Shown here: piece by piece, positions 10,290-21,060 of the stretch | Layout: each line of letters starts with the position of its first letter | Numbering within the stretch: the first letter of the stretch is position 1 | Assembly (NCBI GenBank): GCA_024291935.2 | Contig: CM044326.1 | Span: forward strand, 37,757,948 to 37,821,947 | Direction: 5' to 3' | Length of the DNA stretch: 64,000 nucleotides | DNA from: Okapia johnstoni | Lineage: Eukaryota > Chordata > Mammalia > Artiodactyla > Giraffidae | Position numbers and translations under genes: made by a program | The notes under the pieces: generated by a model | Seen by the model: the letters and a program-made list of their open reading frames with translations, nothing else | What the model was told of the DNA's origin: nothing | Databases searched by the model: none

Positions 10290-10400
10290 TAGGCTCAAGT
10301 CCTGCTTGACTCCTCCTGACTCTTGGGGACTTCAGTTTTCTCTACTGTAGCTGAGGCTAATTCCCAAGGTCCTTTCCTCTCGTCAAAGCCTAGCACTGAA
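10290..10400 (+). mobile_element. MIR SINE fragment
   Basis: GGCTCAAGTCCTGCTTGACT followed by GGGGACTTCAGTTTTCTCTA and CTGTAGCTGAGGCTAA follows the sense MIR order, strongly diverged. Confidence 0.45.
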
Positions 10401-10689
10401 CTCTTCCATGTCGTGAAAAGAAAAGTTTGGGAAATGACCCAGGATTCACGTTATTTTATTGATCCTCATTATTAAGAAATCAAATCAAATCAAATCTTGA
10501 GGCTGCTGAAATGTGTAAATCAACTGATTATTTTTTAATGGAATCTATAGCTCAGCTTGGACTTGCCATCTTTGTCAGTAGTTGTCTAGTTTATTTTCTT
10601 GTATTTTAAAGCAGCTAATAAAGAATATTTAGAAAATAAAAAATTCTGGAGATGCTTGCTATTGCTTAAAATTGGTGTATAATCTTTCT

Positions 10690-10860
10690 AATATTTTAGA
10701 AATGGATATATGAACATTTTTACTTATTCACACAAATGGCTTCATACTGTGTGCACTTTCATATAACCATTTTCACTGCTTAGAAAATGCTTTTTTTTTC
10801 CCACATCATTGAATACATTTTCTGCAGCATCATATTTTGATGTTTATTTCCAATATTTCC
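10690..10860 (-). mobile_element. Old L1 (L1M-type) fragment
   Basis: ATGAACATTTTTACTTATTC, then AATGGCTTCATACTGTGTGC, then CATATAACCATTTTCACTGC resemble the reversed 3' part of old mammalian L1 elements. No coding potential remains. Confidence 0.45.
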
Positions 10861-10864
10861 AAAT

Positions 10865-10975
10865 AGAATGCAAGCCCTATGGGCACAAGGATTTGTGCAT
10901 AGCTGTATGTCACAGATTTAAAACTGTGTCTGGAACACAGGAGAAAGGCCCCAAATAAATATCTAGGCAAATAAG
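10865..10975 (+). mobile_element. L2 LINE 3'-end fragment
   Basis: GCAAGCCCTATGGGCACAAG, CTGTGTCTGGAACACAGGAG and CCCCAAATAAATATCTAGGC follow the order of the L2 3' end (gcagggactttgtctg...cctggcacatag...aataaatatttg). Confidence 0.5.
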
Positions 10976-11044
10976 TCTACTACAGTCCACCTTGTGTGTA
11001 CATCATAACTTGTTCAGTTTAGATGTCCCTGTACTATAACTGGG

Positions 11045-11145
11045 CATCCTTGGGCATGGAATCTCATCCAGTCTTATTCTCTGCTGTAATCTCAGTGCTT
11101 GGAACAAGGCCTGGCACTAAGTATTTGCTCAAGAAATGTTTCTTC
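11045..11145 (+). mobile_element. L2 LINE 3'-end fragment
   Basis: GTAATCTCAGTGCTTGGAAC, AAGGCCTGGCACTAAGTATT and TGCTCAAGAAATGTTTCTTC give a clear L2 3' end in the same orientation as the copy just upstream. Confidence 0.55.
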
Positions 11146-11289
11146 TTCTTTTTTATTTTTTTTAGTTTTTACTGATAATCAGTTTTTTATTGCATAGAAT
11201 TATTAATAAAAACAATACCTTTCCAACAGCACTTGATACTAATTTTGTCATTTACAAATTTCTACTAATTGATATTCAGTTCTACTAAT

Positions 11290-11624
11290 TGAATATTCAT
11301 TGGGAGGACTGATGCTGAAGCTGAAACTCCAATACTTTGGTCACCTGTTGTGAAGAGCCAACTCATTGGCAAAGACCCTGATACTGGGAAAGATGAGGGC
11401 AGGAGAAGGGACAACAGAAGATGAGATGGTTGGGTGGCATCACTGACTCAATGGACATGAGTTTGAGTAAACTCCTGGAGTTGGCCATGGACAGGAAGGC
11501 CTGGCGTGCTGCAGTCTGTGGGGTCGCAAAGAGTCAGACACGACTGAGCGACTGAACTGACTAAGTGATTGACTGATTGATTTATTTGAAACGGATAGCA
11601 CGTAAAAAAAAAAAAAAAAAAAAA
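11290..11624 (+). mobile_element. BovB 3'-end fragment with poly(A) downstream
   Basis: The fragment begins at ATTCATTGGGAGGACTGATG and ends in GACTGAGCGACTGAACTGAC near 11565. After about 30 bp of TGATTGACTGATTG-type text, a 21-base A run lies at 11604-11624. The tail is of the (ACTGA) kind typical of BovB. The A run may belong to the target or to a later event. Confidence 0.85.
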
Positions 11625-11766
11625 CTTCTTCAAAATAATCTCATTTGGAAGCCAAATAATAAAAATGGACAGAGGTGTGTAACAAAAGTGAATGCATGGT
11701 AGGAAAAATATTGAAGTTTTACAATTATTTCCAAGGACAGTTTATTAAAGAAATGCTTCTTAATAA

Positions 11767-12045
11767 ATGGCCACAATCTTCCCATGCTGGACTCCAATGC
11801 TTCCAACATTTTGTGATTATAAATAACACTGTGATGAACATCTTTTAGTTACACAATCATCTCTAGTTGTATAAAGTGCAGGAAAATATAATTTCTGGAT
11901 CAATGGGTGGGAATATTTAAAGGCTTTTCAAGCAGAGTGGAAATTTTCTCCCACTCCTCAAAAAGTGATCTTTGTTGATTTATTTGTTTTTACCAGTTTA
12001 CATTCCTAAGAATAGTGTAGGAATCACCTGTTCTCCTGATGCTTT
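11767..12045 (-). mobile_element. Old L1 (L1M-type) ORF2 3' remnant
   Basis: ATTATAAATAACACTGTGAT, GAACATCTTTTAGTTACACA, TTTCTGGATCAATGGGTGGG and TACCAGTTTACATTCCTAAG are the reversed C-terminal ORF2 segment of an old L1 (the PLLGIY / CWWECKLVQPLW region in other copies). It carries many stops. Confidence 0.6.
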
Positions 12046-12654
12046 AGCAGCAGTTTTTAAAGCCGTATTGATAGGTGGAAAGTCCTCTCTCCTTAATGTC
12101 ATCTCACATTTCTCTACGATGATGTTTAACATTTTATATTTTAGTGTTTATTCCATTTGTTCATGTTTATTTCAGTATCTTTTTCCTTTTATTAATCAAA
12201 TTAAAATACATAGAGGCTTTAGGAAACAGTAAGCGTTGTTCACCACTATTGTAACTCATGTTCTATTTTTGTTTTCTCCTTTTCACTGGTTTGTAAGAAT
12301 TTAATATTATGTATCATGTATGTATATTCATATATCATTGGTTGACACATATGTAGAAAAATTTTTGTACATATAGAAAATTTTTTGTACACATAGAAAA
12401 TATTTTGTCTGTTTCAGAAACATGCTGTTTTTATGTTGACACATCTACCTAGAGTTTCTTTTTCTTTTGTCCCCTGCCTTTGTGACTAATTTATCTTGCA
12501 GTTATCATTCAATATACTTTGCAGAAACATAAGATATTTATAAAATGAATCAAGTATAGAAAAAATACAAGTAAACTATTTTATTTAAAATAACCCTGTT
12601 TTTTGTGATTTATAGTTTTTAAAACCTTTCTTATATGTTTCTTTTGAGTCTTCC
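12046..12654. other. AT-rich sequence with a short tandem repeat
   Basis: AT-rich DNA with no gene seen. Three units of about 20 bp lie at 12347-12408: ACATATGTAGAAAAATTTTTGT, with the later units ACATATAGAAAATTTTTTGT and ACACATAGAAAATATTTTGT. Confidence 0.6.
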
Positions 12655-12790
12655 CATAAGCCTTACTGTGGTAGGTGAAATACTAATACATCCATTTTAC
12701 GGATGAAGTAAATGAGACGGGCACAGAGGGAATAGAGGTCAAGTGGGTGAATGAGGACCGGCAAATAAATATTCTGAATGTAAGTTCAAA
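12655..12790 (-). mobile_element. MIR SINE fragment
   Basis: TACATCCATTTTACGGATGA followed by AGTAAATGAGACGGGCACAG is the reversed MIR core. Confidence 0.65.
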
Positions 12791-12829
12791 AGCTATACAT
12801 TTTGCTTTTTTTCATTAAAAACAAACAAA

Positions 12830-13360
12830 AGGAGTAAAGGGGGGGTAGGATGACTTGGAAGACTGGGTTTGATATATATATATATATATATATATACTAT
12901 TGATATTATGTATGTGACAATGAGAACCTACTGTGTAGCAGAGGAAGCTCTACACAGGGCTCTGGGGTGACCTAAGTGGGAAGGAAACCCCCAAAGGAGG
13001 GGGTATATGTAAACCTATGGCTGATTCACTTTGCTATACAGCAGAAGCTAACACAACATTGTAAAACGGTTACGAAGTGAAGCGAAAGTGTTAGCTACTC
13101 AGTCCTGTCCAACCCTTTGCGACCCCATGGACTATACCCCATCAGGCTCCTCTGTCCATGAGGTTCTCCATGACCAAAAACTGGAGGGGGTTGCCATTCC
13201 CTTCTCCAGGGGATCCTCCTGACTCAGGGATCGAACCCAGGTTTCCTGCATTGCAGGCAGAGTCTTTACCATCTGAGCCACCAGGAAAGCTTGATAAAGA
13301 TTTGTATCAGAGTAAAGCAACTATACTTCAATACAAATTAAAAAAAAAAAAAAAAAAAAA
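12830..13360 (+). mobile_element. L1 3' UTR (ruminant type), split by a Bov-tA
   Basis: GAGAACCTACTGTGTAGCAG, GGGTGACCTAAGTGGGAAGG, CTGATTCACTTTGCTATACA and ACACAACATTGTAAAACGGT form the classic bovine L1 3' UTR. After the SINE at 13076-13291 it resumes with GCAACTATACTTCAATACAA and a 22-base poly(A) at 13339-13360. It contains a (TA)n run at 12872-12896. It is 5'-truncated and noncoding. Confidence 0.9.
13076..13291 (-). mobile_element. Bov-tA SINE nested in L1
   Basis: Antisense full-length copy: GTGTTAGCTACTCAGTCCTG, CTTTGCGACCCCATGGACTA, GATCGAACCCAGGTTTCCTG, CTGAGCCACCAGGAAAGC. It interrupts the final 60 bp of an L1 3' UTR, so it is younger than that L1. Confidence 0.93.
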
Positions 13361-13879
13361 CCTGAGGAAAACGATTGTGATGATGATAATGATGATTGTG
13401 ATCTTAAACGCACGGTTCAATGCCAGCATTTGGGTGATCTCCAGCTACCTTACACTTCCTAAGTTCACAGTCTATGAGGAGGTGAAAGATAATGAAGGTG
13501 CCCCACATGCCTGTGATGTGCCTGGTGCTTCTGTGTACTTGATCTTAGTTAATCCCTGCCGCAAACCTGGGCAGTAAGAGTTATAATCCCGGGTTTCTTT
13601 TTTTTTTCCTTTTTAAAACACAAGGTTCTCAGACTCCCCTGTCCCATCCCTCACACCGTGTGCCCCAGGACACCCTAATAAATACCAGACCGTGGATTTC
13701 CTACCCTCTAGACTGTGCTCTTCCGAGGCCCATGTCTCTCCCATTCACTCTGCAGCCTTAAGTCTGACAAAACCAGCCCCTGACTTTGAGTGGCAAATTA
13801 TAGCCTGGTTGTATAATAGCTCTCCATCTTACTTATTCATTTTTTTTTTGAATTCCTAAAAAAATCATGGCAAGTAGAT
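13361..13879. other. Unique sequence with GAT-rich start
   Basis: Starts with a degenerate GAT/ATG tract (TGATGATGATAATGATGATT near 13378), then unique DNA. No gene seen. Confidence 0.45.
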
Positions 13880-14240
13880 CAGCATGCCCCCTGCCCCCCG
13901 CACTGTGGAAGTTTGATAATGTATGTCCTAACCGCTTAATTGATTGATTACCTCACTGCAGCTTCCTGAGGTACCGAATTTATCTCTAATAGCCAGAGTC
14001 AGGCTCTGCAGGCAACCGTGGGGGGGACGGGGGTCCCTTGGTGTCGATTTGCTCTTAACTGGAAAGTCATTACCACTTAATACATGTAGATTGTGTTGAA
14101 AGAAAATTATGTGTAATGAAATGAGGGAAAAATTAGTGGAGTGTTATGGGCGAAAGCAGATGTTAGGGAGGAATTATGCTAGCAGAGATAATCACCTTCG
14201 TTGGTATTGTGTGTGCTGGGGTGTTAACCGAGGGAGCGGC
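13880..14240. promoter_or_regulatory. Candidate conserved noncoding element with PBX/HOX-like site
   Basis: Repeat-free. TTAATTGATTGATTACCTCA contains TGATTGATTA at 13941-13950, matching the PBX-HOX composite pattern TGATTNAT. TACCACTTAATACATG, AAAATTATGTGTAATGAAAT and GGAATTATGCTAGCAG add further homeodomain-type cores. Enhancer function is inferred from composition alone. Confidence 0.38.
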
Positions 14241-14711
14241 TGGGAGTGAGAAATGAATGCACTGATCTACACAGATTTGCCCCGAACTGGCAGCGAGGAA
14301 TGTCTCCCCACCCCGACCGAGGACTCAGAGGCTGGCTCTGTGGCCCTTTTTGTCTCTTGAGATGCCGGGACATAAAGAGTCCACTTGCTGGTGCTGGGGA
14401 GACAGAGGAAACTGTCCCAGGAAGGCCTGAAAAGAATCAAAGAATCGAGCTCTAATTCTTACAGCATGAGTTGAATCTGGTAAAAAGCAAAAACAAACAA
14501 ACAAACAAAAAAGCCTTTCCTTCACCCCTCAAAAACACTAAACTAAAAAAAGCTTATCCTCTAAGAAGGTAAGGCTGTTGGATCTTTTTGTAAATAGTCT
14601 TATCTCAAATGAAGGCATTTAAGTGCCTCTGCCTGTGTGTGCAATGCCAGAGGGAATAAAACCTCATTGCTTTTATGTCTTGGGATCCTTGGGTACAAGA
14701 GCTTGGCACTC
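14241..14711. other. Unique sequence, no gene seen
   Basis: Short open frames on both strands lack domains. An A/C-rich tract (AAACAAACAAACAAACAA) lies near 14490-14510. Confidence 0.45.
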
Positions 14712-14835
14712 ACAGTCCAAACCTCTTGCTTAACTCATTTACTGATGAAGAAACTGCAGCCAGAGAGATGAAGGTCCTCGCCACAGCAATAGACCCAGTG
14801 AGCAGACAAGGAAGCCGGCATGGGCTTGCTCCTTC
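14712..14835 (-). mobile_element. MIR SINE fragment
   Basis: CTCATTTACTGATGAAGAAA followed by CTGCAGCCAGAGAGATGAAG and AAGGAAGCCGGCATGGGC is the reversed MIR core. Confidence 0.6.
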
Positions 14836-15224
14836 AAGGGTGCAGGCACCTCACTGGCTGGGGGTGATGGTGCAAAGGGAAGGGAGGTTTCCGATGTCCT
14901 GGCAGGTGTACAAATGCCTACATGCCCCACAGAGCCGTTGGAGGGTGGACTCAAGCCTCAGTTTTCAGCAAATGGCCACCCCCAGAGTCTATCTCAAAGC
15001 CTTTTTTTTTTCTCTAAAAATATATGGATTGATTCTGTTATAGGAGTTCTCAGTGTAAGACAGTCCAAGGCCCCTTGGTACTCTGCAGCAATAAACAAGC
15101 TTTGTGAAACTTTCAGTTACCCATGCTCAGGGGTCAGGATGAAATCCACTGCATGACCGTGTCATGTGGCCAGTGTCTGCAACCAGTGTCCCAGGTGTAG
15201 AAAGAGGGACAGCTGTTCTTACCC

Positions 15225-15335
15225 CATGAGTTTGCCATGAGTATGGACCAAAATAATATTGACAGAGCACTGAATACAAAGGCTGGTACATATAGTAAGT
15301 GCTCAATAGTTGGTTTTCATGATCTATATGAATAA
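15225..15335 (+). mobile_element. MIR SINE 3' fragment
   Basis: AGAGCACTGAATACAAAGGC, TGGTACATATAGTAAGTGCT and CAATAGTTGG match the sense MIR/L2-like tail. Confidence 0.5.
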
Positions 15336-15363
15336 CTGTTATATTTGACATAAGAATATATTG

Positions 15364-15543
15364 CATTGTTGTTGTTTAGTTGCTTAGTTGTGCCTGATTC
15401 TTTGTGACCCTACAGACTGTAGCCCAGCAGGCTCCTCTGTCCATGGGATTTCCCAGGCAAGAATACTGGAGTGTGCTGCCATTTCCTTCTCCAGGGGATC
15501 TTCCCAACCCAAGGATTGAACACAGGTCTCCTGCATTACATAA
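15364..15543 (-). mobile_element. Bov-tA SINE, tRNA head truncated
   Basis: GTTTAGTTGCTTAGTTGTGC, ATGGGATTTCCCAGGCAAGA and GATTGAACACAGGTCTCCTG are clear. The right end stops at CTGCATTACAT without the final GAGCCACCAGGGAAGCCC, so the tRNA-derived 5' end is missing. Confidence 0.9.
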
Positions 15544-15852
15544 AGGCACATTATCTACACCCACAGTGTCCTTGGATAAAGTCGGTTTTGTTGCAAAAAC
15601 CATTGCTGTGTCATCTTATAGCCTAAGGAGAAGAGGTGGGGATTTTTCCTCCATTCACTTGCAAATGTTTAAGACAAGTGTCTTTCAGATTCTGTTATGG
15701 AAACTGCCATCATGGTCTCCTTCAGGGCAGGCAGCCTTTATCAGATACCCACCACTATCAAGGGAGCCATGCAGCTCACAGGGGCTGTGGGGCTAGAATA
15801 GGGCAGGGTATTTAGGCATGATTCTTTATTTGCTAGTTGCTAAAGAACTCAT

Positions 15853-16062
15853 GGCTTCCCAGGTGGCTCAGTGGTAAAGAATCAGCCTCCCAAGCAGGAG
15901 ACATGGGTTCAATCCCTGGGTCAGGAAGATGCCCTGGAGGAGGAAATGGCAAACCCCTCCAGCATTCTTGCCTGAAAAATCCCATGGAGAGAGGAGCCTG
16001 GCGGGCTACAGTCCATGAAGTTGCAAAACAATCAGACATGAGTTAGGGACTAAACAACAACC
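15853..16062 (+). mobile_element. Bov-tA SINE
   Basis: Sense copy: GGCTTCCCAGGTGGCTCAGT, the B-box-like GGGTTCAATCCCTGGG, CTCCAGCATTCTTGCCTGAA, and the tail TAGGGACTAAACAACAACC. Confidence 0.94.
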
Positions 16063-16230
16063 AAAAGAAAGTTATAATCAAGATGGAAAACTTGGCAAAC
16101 ATAGAAGCTTGGTAAACATAACACACACCCACACACATATTCTCTCTAACAAAACACATCCACAATACCCCTCCTCATCTAACTTGAAGACACTTTCAAT
16201 TGCTCCTGAGTATTCTCTCACTTTTGTCTA

Positions 16231-16258
16231 GGTGTGTGTGTGTGTGTTTGTGTGTGTT
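16231..16258. repeat. (GT)n microsatellite, interrupted
   Basis: A run of about 14 GT-like units with one interruption by TTT. Confidence 0.85.
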
Positions 16259-16329
16259 CCTGTGCATATGTCTGAGTCTGGATGTATCATCATCTTTAAG
16301 GACTTCATGAAATGCAGTCGACTGAATGC

Positions 16330-16530
16330 ACTATAATTTGCATAACCAATGACAGTCTGTAGGATGGTTTCCGTTATTTTTTTTGTGATAACAAGCTAGC
16401 AATGAATGCTTATCTACTGCGTCACATATCTCTGATTATTTGCTTAGAATAAATTCCTAAAATGTTATTTCAATGTCATATAGTATGATCATTTTAAAGA
16501 TCTGAGAAATATGCAGTTAGTAGTTTTAGA
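16330..16530 (-). mobile_element. Old L1 (L1M-type) remnant
   Basis: ATAATTTGCATAACCAATGA, then AGGATGGTTTCCGTTATTTT, TAACAAGCTAGCAATGAATG and TAGAATAAATTCCTAAAATG are a diverged reversed ORF2-end segment. Confidence 0.55.
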
Positions 16531-16574
16531 ATGGAGTCTAGATGGAAATGGGCACTAGAATAGCTTATGAATAC

Positions 16575-16791
16575 ATGCTAAGATGTTTCAGTTGTGTCCG
16601 ACTCTTCCAGACCCTGTGGGCTGTAGCCCGCCAGGCTCCTCTGTCCATGGGATTCTCCAGGCAAGACTACTGGAGTGGGTGGCCGTTTCCTCCTCCAGGG
16701 GATCCTCCTGACCCAGGGATCGAACACCTGTCTCTTAGTCTCCTACATTGGCAGGAGGATTCTTTACCACTGGTCCCATCTGGGAAGCCCT
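16575..16791 (-). mobile_element. Bov-tA SINE
   Basis: GTTTCAGTTGTGTCCGACTC, GTAGCCCGCCAGGCTCCTCT, ATCCTCCTGACCCAGGGATC, ending in CATCTGGGAAGCCCTGG. It contains a small internal duplication (TCTCTTAGTCTCCTACATTG). Confidence 0.93.
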
Positions 16792-17165
16792 GGATTATCT
16801 TAAAGTGGCTTAGTTCCCTTTGAAAAATACATCTGACTTTTCCTTAGGCTGACTCCATGAAGCCTAGTGATTTAGATGCCTACATTTACCCATTAGAAAT
16901 ACTTACATATTCATCATTACGCATGATAGAAACATGTTATGAACTATCGCATCTTAACCATCACAAAACCCCAACAAACTAAGGATCAAACTCTTTTAGC
17001 AAAAGAGGAACTACCTTTGCATGTTGACTAATATTCACAATAACTATTGAAGAATTCTGTCACATTCTATTAATACTAAATGTGTGATAGGTTGACTTTG
17101 GCGTTAGACTCCCAAATGAGCCCTGGTTCTGTACATTTTTTATGTGCTCTTTAGTTCACTATTCA

Positions 17166-17440
17166 GGAGAAGGCAATGGCACCCCACTCCAGTACTCTCG
17201 CCTGGAAAGTCCAATGGACGGAGGAGCCTAGTGGGCTGCAGTCCATGGGGTCGCTAAGAGTCGGACATGGCTGAGCAACTTCACTTTCACTTTCCACTTT
17301 CATGCATTGGAGAAGGAAATGGCAACCCACTCCAGCGTTCTTGCCTGGAGAATCCCGGGGACGGGGGAGCCTGGTGGGCTGCCGTCTATGGGGTCGAACA
17401 GAGTCGGACACGACTGAAGCGACTTAGCAGCAGCAGCAGT
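17166..17440 (+). mobile_element. BOV-A2 SINE (dimeric) with target-site duplication
   Basis: Two BOV-A monomers (from 17166, and from the ATGCATTGGAGAAGGAAATG word near 17303) are joined by a CACTTTCACTTTCC linker. The 3' end is (AGC)n at 17427-17439. It is flanked by AGTTCACTATTCA (17153-17165) and AGTTCATTATTCA (17441-17453), a 13-bp target-site duplication with one mismatch. Confidence 0.95.
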
Positions 17441-17634
17441 AGTTCATTATTCAACTTCCTTGAGCCTGTCTCCTTATCTGAGAATACAATGGTCTAACTT
17501 GCTGGGTTATCTAAAGGATTCAAAAATACCATAAATGCAGAATGTCTGGTATCCATTGTTTTTGAGGGCAACTGTTATCAGTGTTTTTGCAATTATCTAC
17601 AAATTTTATGCCCTTGATAAGGGTTCTGAATTGG

Positions 17635-17830
17635 ACTCGTGTTTAAATCTCAGATCGATGTGTGGCATTGGTGGAGTCATTTTATGAATAACTCTCTGGC
17701 ACTCAGTCTTCTCACCTATAAAATGGGAATAAGGATACCTGACTTGCAGTTTTCAGCGATGAATGAATGAGAACACTTAAGTAAAGAGCTCAATGCAAAA
17801 GCCAGAACACAATAGGTACTCATATCAGGA
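17635..17830 (+). mobile_element. MIR SINE
   Basis: Nearly complete sense MIR: AAATCTCAGATCGATGTGTG, CTCAGTCTTCTCACCTATAA, AATGGGAATAAGGATACCTG, and a tail AACACAATAGGTACTCATA. Confidence 0.65.
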
Positions 17831-18563
17831 ACACAATAAGTCTTTGTTTTGTTTTGTTGTAAATCCATGAATAGCAAAAACAGAAATGGAACTTTGAAAG
17901 GTATCAGCCCTCTTTTCCCAGATTCACAGCTGAGTAAATTTTTCAAGGAGAAAGCAACTCACCAAGTCTACTTTAATAGCTTCAGGAGGCAACCAGGCTC
18001 TTTTGGAACCAAGGAAAATTATGATGAATGTTTCAGTGACTAAAGGAATAATTAAATTGCTCAGTGCTGGATGCCGTTAAATGAAATGGCACTACATTAG
18101 TGGCACATAGCTGTTATTATTTATAAATACAGAAAAGCAACATTTAGTTAACGCCTTGGGTCTGCCTGCTACAGATCACTCACACAGGGGTCTGGGTGTG
18201 AACTCTAGCCTGAGCTTCCTTCTCTGTACTTGCTTATGGAAAGGGTTTGCAGTCGACCAGGCAGTGAAAGAAGGAACGGCCTCTGTGGTTGATTTGCTGG
18301 TGAATGTGTACAGCTCTATCACATTCCTGTCCTCTTAATCACTGCCTTTAGCAACAGGACCTCAACTTACCTTACCGTACTTCAGCAAGGAAATGAAGTG
18401 TCCCATAGAAGGACTGTCTAAGCATCTCAAGACATGGGCACTGAAAAAGAATATCCCTGAGTTTGAAACTCACAATGGAACTTTAAGCAAAAGAGCTATC
18501 CTTAAGCTTCATTGATAAAACCAAGATAAAACAGATTTGAAACTCTTTCTATCATGATTAGAA
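17831..18563. other. Unique sequence, no gene seen
   Basis: A possible MIR/L2 tail remnant (AGTGGCACATAGCTGTTATT) lies near 18100. No coding signature is seen. Confidence 0.45.
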
Positions 18564-18773
18564 GGGCTTCCGTGGTGACCCAGTAGTAAAGAACCCTCCT
18601 GCCAATGTAGGCTATGTGGGTTTGATCCCAGGTCAGGAAGATCCCCTGGAGAAGGAAATGGCAACCCACTCCAGTATTCCTGCCTGGGAAATTCCATGAA
18701 AAAGCTGGCAGGCTACAGGCCATGGGGTCACAAGAGTCAGACACGACTTAGGGACTGAACAACAACAATAACA
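18564..18773 (+). mobile_element. Bov-tA SINE
   Basis: Sense copy: GGGCTTCCGTGGTGACCCAG, AGATCCCCTGGAGAAGGAAA, TAGGGACTGAACAACAACAA. Full length. Confidence 0.94.
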
Positions 18774-19037
18774 AAGAGGAGCTTAAAAGGGTGACTCTCT
18801 TCCCTTTCTCCCTCTGAAGGCAAATTTATTCCTATTGTCCTGTTTTTGTTTTTTACTTATTTGCTTTATTTTTTAAATGATGGGAAAACTTTCCAAGGCA
18901 CATCCTGAACTACTTAAGTATTCTTCAACTGTCATTTTGTACATAGCATTTACCCCTTAGTTACAATCGTAAACTTGGGAACTGTGGGACCATTTGTCCT
19001 TATACCAAATGCCTCCAGAATGATATAGTTCTTTTTG

Positions 19038-19633
19038 CTTTGTTGTTGTTTTTCAATCGCTAAGGCATGGCTGACTCTTTACAACACGCCAGATTCCCCT
19101 GTCCGTTGTCTCCTGGAGTTTGCTCAGTTTCTTGTCCACTGAGTCTGTGAAGCTACCTAACTACCTCATCCTCTATTGCCTCCTTCTCCTCTTGCCTTCA
19201 CTCTTTCCCAGCAAGAGCAATGAGTCAGCTCTTTACATCAGGTGGCCAAAGTACTGGAGCTTCAGCTTCAGCATGAGTCCTTCCAATAAATATTCAGGGT
19301 TGATTACCTTTAGGATTGACTGCTCTGATCTCCTGGCAGTTCAAGAGACTCTCAAGAGTCTTCTATAGGACCACAGTTCAAAACCATCAATTCTTCCGTG
19401 CTCAGCCTTCTTTATGGTCCAACACTCACAACCATACATGACAATTGGAAAAGCCATAGCTTTGACTACTCATACCATTGTTGACAAAGTGACGTCTCTG
19501 GCTTTTAATATATGGTCTAGGTTTGTCATAGGTTTACTTCCAAGAAGCAAATGTCTTCTAATTTCATGGTTGCAGTCACTGTCTGCAATGATTTTGGAGC
19601 CCAAGGAAAAATCTGCCACTGCCTCCACCTTCT
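19038..19633 (-). mobile_element. BovB LINE, 3' fragment, decayed
   Basis: The 3' end is marked by an (AAC)n-type tail (GTTGTTGTTTTTCAATCGCT) at the left. It continues through GTGGCCAAAGTACTGGAGCT, CCATACATGACAATTGGAAA and GATTTTGGAGCCCAAGG, where it breaks off. It is more diverged than the copies at 6.7 and 45 kb, with frames broken throughout. Confidence 0.9.
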
Positions 19634-19840
19634 AACTTTTAGAAACAATTCTCTTTTGTCTTTCTCTTCCTGGTTGGCCTATTAGCAGTCAATTTTCTGT
19701 GTAATAATAATAACTTTATGAGCCATCTCAGTAATTTGTCCTTATCAATAACCTTAAAAGCAAGTGATTGTTAGTGTATTTTTTGATTCTGAATCAAATC
19801 TGCAGAGTAGGACTAAAATCTCACACACACGATTCAAGTT

Positions 19841-19977
19841 GATAAGGGCATGGCAATCTACTCCAGCTTTCTTGTGTGAGAAATCCCCTGGACAGAGAAG
19901 CCTAGCACGGTAAAGTACAGGGGGTTGGAAAGAGTTGGACATGACTGAAGCAACTTAGAATGCACGTATGTATGCAT
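19841..19977 (+). mobile_element. Bov-A monomer fragment with target-site duplication
   Basis: CATGGCAATCTACTCCAGCT, CTGGACAGAGAAGCCTAGCA, GAGTTGGACATGACTGAAGC. It lacks the tRNA-like head. GATTCAAGTT (19831-19840) and GATTCAATTT (19978-19987) flank it as a probable 10-bp target-site duplication with one mismatch. Confidence 0.8.
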
Positions 19978-20824
19978 GATTCAATTTACTAGCTCCTGAG
20001 AAGTCCTTTCAGTTTCTTGGCTGTGTTGTGGAGAAGTGAGGACTCAGATGAGTAATTTACAGATAGAAGTATTCAAGTTTGGCAGTAGGAATCAGGATAC
20101 TGACATTTAAGTACTTTTGTATCCTAATATTAATGACTCAAAAGACCTGATTGTGGTATTATAATTTACCCCAACACTGATGCTTTCGGTTGAATTTTGG
20201 ATAGAGAATTTACTGTATCTACAAGAGTGCTTAGCAAACCACAGAGAAATATGTTACGCAAAGTATTGATCACACCACCTGTGGTTGAGAGGTGTCTGTT
20301 TCTCCAGCCCTGCTCCCCTCTGACTCTGACTAGAGTGAACATGTGTGCTTCTCAATTTCAGGGCCGTGTTCAATAGGCTTGCCCTCAGCAGAGAACCCCA
20401 GTGCCTTTAGATGGTCAGATGGGGTTCTGTGGCAGCTGGAGGCCTCCGGCCAGTCACCTGTTCCCAGATCACTCACATATTTGCTATTTTTCACCCTGGT
20501 GTCAACCCAATAAAAACATTTCTTGTGTGGGCCCTGATATAAAAAATTAGGTAAGCACTGTTAGATAACAACTTCATCATCCACATGTGTCCGCTGTTAA
20601 TTTCTACAAGGATGCCCTCACATGCCGTGTCATCACAGCTGTATCTTCCAGCAAAAGAAAAACACTATAGCAGGACTATTACTGATTCTAGTATCTTAGC
20701 ACATCATTGTAGAAGCTTACTCTGCTTCTCCTTTCTTTCACCATATACTCCAAAGAATAAGAAGATGGAGTTCAGTGTAACTTATAGGTTAAGATCATAT
20801 AATCAGCAGTCAAGGAAGTCTGAG
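19978..20824. other. Unique sequence, no gene seen
   Basis: No repeat recognised. Open frames such as 20585-20860 (91 codons) show no domain and no splice context. Confidence 0.45.
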
Positions 20825-20980
20825 TATGGTTCTTTCTTCTTTACTTTCATAGCTGTGTGACTGTGGAGAAATTTTCTAGCTTCCCTAAATCTTGGTTTCT
20901 TCTTCTCTTCTTTAAAATGACACTAACTCTACACTAGTAATGAGATAAGAGGACAGATACATATCTTGTGCTCTGATACT
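20825..20980 (+). mobile_element. MIR SINE fragment
   Basis: CATAGCTGTGTGACTGTGGA, TCTTGGTTTCTTCTTCTCTT and CTTTAAAATGACACTAACTC follow sense MIR. Confidence 0.6.
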
Positions 20981-21023
20981 TTACTGATCAACGTGGGGGA
21001 AATAATATGTAGGTAGATAACAT

Positions 21024-21060
21024 AATGAAAGTGAAAGTGTTAGTCACTCAGTCAAGTCCA
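21024..21060 (-). mobile_element. Bov-tA 3' stub
   Basis: AATGAAAGTGAAAGTGTTAG followed by TCACTCAGTCAAGTCCA is the 3' end of a Bov-tA in antisense, cut off after about 37 bp. Confidence 0.6.
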
